In this document: in pieces, positions 24,656 through 24,740 of the stretch | Position numbering within the stretch: position 1 is the stretch's first letter | Layout of the letters: every line of letters starts with the position of its first letter | From: DASRAJ01 sp039920305 | GTDB lineage: Bacteria > Bacteroidota > Bacteroidia > Chitinophagales > UBA10324 | Reading direction: 5' to 3' | Length of the DNA: 24,740 nt | Assembly (NCBI GenBank): GCA_039920305.1 | Contig: JBDSEA010000164.1 | Span: forward strand, 1-24,740 | The notes under the pieces: generated by a model | The model's input: only the letters and a program-made list of their open reading frames with translations | Told to the model about the DNA's origin: nothing | The model's database searches: none | Made by a program: the position numbers and the translations under genes

Positions 24656-24740
24656 TGTTACGCAATGAAAGATCATTTAAGCTGCATGAGGTGTTGATAA
24701 TTGTTTGAGTGATAGCCACGCCTGTTGTGCAGCCGGGATC
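24645..24740 (-). pseudogene. Upstream part of the interrupted SprB-repeat gene
   Basis: From the window edge the minus strand reads DPGCTTGVAITQTIINTSC and then SLNDLSLRNISE before a stop at 24645-24647. 'CTT-x-V-x-IT' looks like the end of one SprB-type repeat, and 'TSCSLNDLSL' like the start of the next (compare ISCFGGNDGSI). The continuation appears at 24497 and below in a different frame, so the gene is broken here. Confidence 0.5.

Overview
The window reads as chromosomal DNA of a member of the Bacteroidota, probably a Chitinophagales- or Sphingobacteriales-like organism. The grounds are a SusC/SusD pair, several proteins with C-terminal type IX secretion (T9SS) sorting domains, 'VGIGTTSP' and SprB-like repeats, a DUF2490-like protein, weak Shine-Dalgarno signals and TAnnTTTG promoter-like boxes. 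No sequence comparison was run; all identifications come from reading motifs and translations.

Layout. (1) 1-2563: the 3' end of a SusC-type receptor, a complete SusD lipoprotein and a terminator. (2) 2500-2715: a 3'-UTR segment plus a decayed tail of a COG1565 methyltransferase gene; the same arrangement recurs at 15213-15505 beside the intact methyltransferase gene. (3) 3131-15016: eight co-directional, mostly abutting genes: two tandem SBBP beta-propeller-repeat T9SS proteins, a P-loop NTPase, an ABC exporter with atypical Q- and H-loops, a small lipoprotein, a YD-repeat-like secreted protein, a DUF2490-like outer-membrane protein and an exported isoaspartyl peptidase/asparaginase. This block lies between the two direct repeats and is the best candidate here for an undescribed system. 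(4) 15056-18264: convergent terminators, the methyltransferase (minus) and a secreted GH13 alpha-amylase-family enzyme (plus). (5) 18292-24740: an accessory, scarred end. It has a tRNA-Arg(CCG) with an acceptor mismatch, GGGTAAACAT repeats, a gene-free stretch, a T9SS-domain pseudogene split by an IS3-family element with a 4-bp target duplication, then a tight minus-strand operon (SprB/VGIGTTSP surface protein, small barrel protein, T9SS protein) whose first gene is itself interrupted by an inverted fragment of an unrelated T9SS gene.

How the genes may work together: the SusCD pair imports glycans and the GH13 enzyme could feed it, but they lie about 14 kb apart. In the central block the secreted, outer-membrane, lipoprotein and exporter genes fit a joint cell-envelope function. 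Its substrate cannot be read from the sequence.
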